Shown here: positions 15,507-17,197 of the stretch, one piece after another
Position numbering within the stretch: the first letter of the stretch is position 1
Layout of the letters: every line of letters begins with the position of its first letter
Assembly (NCBI GenBank): GCA_019114715.1
Contig: DXEZ01000123.1
Coordinates: forward strand, 1-17,197
DNA from: Candidatus Sphingobacterium stercoripullorum
GTDB taxonomy: Bacteria; Bacteroidota; Bacteroidia; Sphingobacteriales; Sphingobacteriaceae
DNA length: 17,197 nt
Reading direction: 5' to 3'
The notes under the pieces: generated by a model
Seen by the model: only the letters and a program-made list of their open reading frames with translations
What the model was told of the DNA's origin: nothing
The model's database searches: none
Translations under genes and position numbers: made by a program

Positions 15507-16985
15507 ATGTTTTTATTAGGATATGATATTGGAAGCTCATCAGTTAAAGCGAGCTTAATTGATACAGGAAATAGTACAACTGTTTTTTCAGATTTTTCAC
15601 CTCAACAAGAAATGGTGATTCATTCAGAAAAGATAGGTTGGGCAGAACAGGATCCAGAAACCTGGTGGAAATATCTGGTTGATGTTACTAGGAAAGTATT
15701 GGACGATTCTAAAGTTGACCCTGCTGACATCAAAGGGATAGGTATCTCTTGGCAAATGCATGGGCTAGTTTGCGTGGATAAGAATCACCATGTATTAAGA
15801 CCCAGTATTATTTGGTGTGACAGTAGGGCAGTTCCCTACGGGAATGATGCATTTGATAAACTAGGGAAAGAGCAGTCGCTGTCTTATCTGCTGAATTCTC
15901 CTGGGAATTTTACTGCCGCAAAGCTGGCCTGGGTGAAAGAAAATGAGCCTGAGGTTTATAGCCGGATTTTTAAAGTGATGCTTCCTGGAGATTACATAGC
16001 TATGAAGCTAACTGGTCGCATAACAACTACTATTGGGGGGTTGTCTGAGGGGGTGTTTTGGGACTTTAAAAAACACAGAGTTTCCCAAGATGTGATGGAT
16101 TGCTTTGGGTTTGATGACTCGTTAATTCCTGAAATTGTCCCGACCTTTGGAGATCAAGGCTCTGTTTGTAAATCTGCTGCTTTGGAACTGGGCTTAGAGG
16201 AAGGAACCAAGTTAGGCTATAGGTCAGGAGATCAGCCAAATAATGCTTTGTCACTGAATGTCATGGAGCCTGGGGAAGTGGCAGCAACAGCTGGAACGTC
16301 AGGAGTTGTATATGGCGTGATGGATGATTATAACTACGACCCCCTATCACGAATAAATATATTCTCGCATGTGAATCATTCCAAAGAAAGACCGCGTCTT
16401 GGCGCGCTTTTATGCGTAAATGGAACGGGCATTTTAAATTCCTGGATAAAAAAGGAACTGTTGTTTAACCGTTTGTCTTATCAGGAGATGAATTCGCTTG
16501 CGGATAAATCTCCTATTGGTGCAAATGGAATCAGCTTTGTCCCTTTTGGCAATGGTGCTGAACGAATGCTGTTAAATAATAATATAGGGGCATCTGTTCA
16601 TAACATTAGCTTTAATAATCATTCCATGGGAGATATTATTCGTGCTGCTCAAGAAGGAGTTGTGTTTTCATTTCGTTTTGGGATGGACATTATGCGTGAA
16701 ATAGGTTTAGACCTTCAAGTTATTAAGGCGGGTCACTCCAATATGTTTTTGAGTGAAGTGTTTCGAAAAACCTTATCCAGTATTACCGGCTCTGTGATTG
16801 AGATTTTTGATACGGATGGCTCCATTGGTGCCGCAAGAGGTGCAGGCATGGGGATTGGTGTTTATACCAATAGAGAAGAGGCCTTTACTTCGCTGGAAAG
16901 AATTATGGTTGTAGAACCTGATCTAAAAAATAAAGAACAATATCAGGAAGCATATAATAAATGGAAATTAAAAATTAACAATTAA
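15507..16985 (+). CDS. xylB: Xylulokinase (FGGY carbohydrate kinase)
   Basis: This 492-residue cytoplasmic kinase, without a signal peptide, phosphorylates D-xylulose to xylulose 5-phosphate for the pentose phosphate pathway. The ATP-binding start GYDIGSSSVKASLID lies at 5-19. SWQMHGLV at 81-88 carries the MHG substrate motif of xylulokinases. GDQPNNA at 241-247 holds the catalytic Asp242, and TAGTSGVV at 261-268 and FVPFGNGAER belong to the C-terminal lobe. The GDQPNNA form is the one seen in Bacteroidota XylB. Length is normal and both ends look complete. It lies 77 bases after GH95 on the same strand, so it may share the transcript or have its own promoter; I found no clear promoter in the gap. 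No xylose isomerase follows within the window. A different FGGY sugar such as ribulose or fuculose is less likely because of the MHG motif. Confidence 0.87.
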   Translation: MFLLGYDIGSSSVKASLIDTGNSTTVFSDFSPQQEMVIHSEKIGWAEQDPETWWKYLVDVTRKVLDDSKVDPADIKGIGISWQMHGLVCVDKNHHVLRPSIIWCDSRAVPYGNDAFDKLGKEQSLSYLLNSPGNFTAAKLAWVKENEPEVYSRIFKVMLPGDYIAMKLTGRITTTIGGLSEGVFWDFKKHRVSQDVMDCFGFDDSLIPEIVPTFGDQGSVCKSAALELGLEEGTKLGYRSGDQPNNALSLNVMEPGEVAATAGTSGVVYGVMDDYNYDPLSRINIFSHVNHSKERPRLGALLCVNGTGILNSWIKKELLFNRLSYQEMNSLADKSPIGANGISFVPFGNGAERMLLNNNIGASVHNISFNNHSMGDIIRAAQEGVVFSFRFGMDIMREIGLDLQVIKAGHSNMFLSEVFRKTLSSITGSVIEIFDTDGSIGAARGAGMGIGVYTNREEAFTSLERIMVVEPDLKNKEQYQEAYNKWKLKINN

Positions 16986-17071
16986 AATATATCGTTAGTT
17001 TGTACTTAGAAAAATAAAGACAAGTAAAAAGAATAGATCGTGAAATATTATTTTTGGTATAAATAAGCTCC

Positions 17072-17136
17072 ATCTGCTGCCCTAACTTTAATGATACAAT
17101 AGGCAGAACCTAAGCATAATATTAAGGACAGCAGAT
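17072..17136. repeat. Imperfect inverted repeat downstream of xylB
   Basis: ATCTGCTGCCCTAA at 17072-17085 pairs with TTAAGGACAGCAGAT at 17122-17136, with eight perfect outer pairs (ATCTGCTG with CAGCAGAT) and a bulge before CCT/AGG, across a loop of about 36 bases. The second arm is followed by TTTATTG, a poor T tract. It could be a terminator-like structure closing the locus, an end of a mobile element, or a cis element of the next gene. The sequence does not decide. The rest of 16986-17197 shows no gene I can support. Confidence 0.35.
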
Positions 17137-17197
17137 TTATTGAGTCAAAGCCAGAGAGTATTTAGGGAAGAACCCATTATCACGATGTTAGCCACTC

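Noticed and set aside
17140..17197. Open frame from a TTG preceded by AGGA, running off the right edge (begins LSQSQRVFREEP)
   Set aside because: Only 19 codons, a rare start codon and no family recognised; noted but not called as a gene.

Overview
The window is a polysaccharide utilization locus (PUL) from a member of the Bacteroidota, built to break down pectin (homogalacturonan and probably decorated forms of it). The phylum call rests on an adjacent SusC/SusD pair, lipoproteins carrying SusD-type signal sequences, AT-rich coding sequence with mostly poor Shine-Dalgarno sites, and a xylulokinase with the Bacteroidota-type GDQPNNA segment. I cannot name the genus.

Layout. Bases 1-74 (minus strand) are the 5' end of an IS3-family orfA that runs off the left edge; the end of that insertion sequence may lie near 168. 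Bases 169-705 hold no intact gene. They contain a cluster of ATAACGATT-like operator candidates, including a perfect 8-bp dyad at 333-358, and what looks like a decayed N-terminus of a LacI-family regulator at about 519-630. From 706 to 15429 eight genes lie on the plus strand, nearly all 2 to 76 bases apart: SusC transporter, SusD lipoprotein, a DUF4957/DUF5123-type lipoprotein, PL1 pectate lyase lipoprotein, CE8 pectin methylesterase lipoprotein, a secreted alpha/beta-hydrolase (probable acetylesterase), GH28 polygalacturonase and GH95 fucosidase/L-galactosidase. After a 77-base gap comes a cytoplasmic FGGY kinase, xylulokinase (15507-16985). The last 212 bases hold an imperfect inverted repeat and no gene I can support.

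How the genes fit together (inference from families and export signals): the four lipoproteins (SusD, DUF5123-type, PL1, CE8) probably sit on the outer membrane. There CE8 removes methyl esters and PL1 cuts the exposed galacturonan, while SusD and perhaps the DUF5123-type protein bind it. SusC imports the oligosaccharides. The esterase, GH28 and GH95, which carry ordinary cleavable signal peptides, then deacetylate the oligosaccharides, trim galacturonate and remove fucose or L-galactose in the periplasm. Xylulokinase implies that a xylulose-yielding sugar such as xylose is also released, pointing to xylogalacturonan or another side-chain-bearing pectin. No unsaturated-uronide hydrolase (GH88/GH105), uronate catabolic gene, hybrid two-component regulator or sigma/anti-sigma pair is visible here, so those functions must lie elsewhere. 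The enzymes belong to known families; the less ordinary parts are the gene combination, the putative regulator fossil and the operator cluster upstream of susC.
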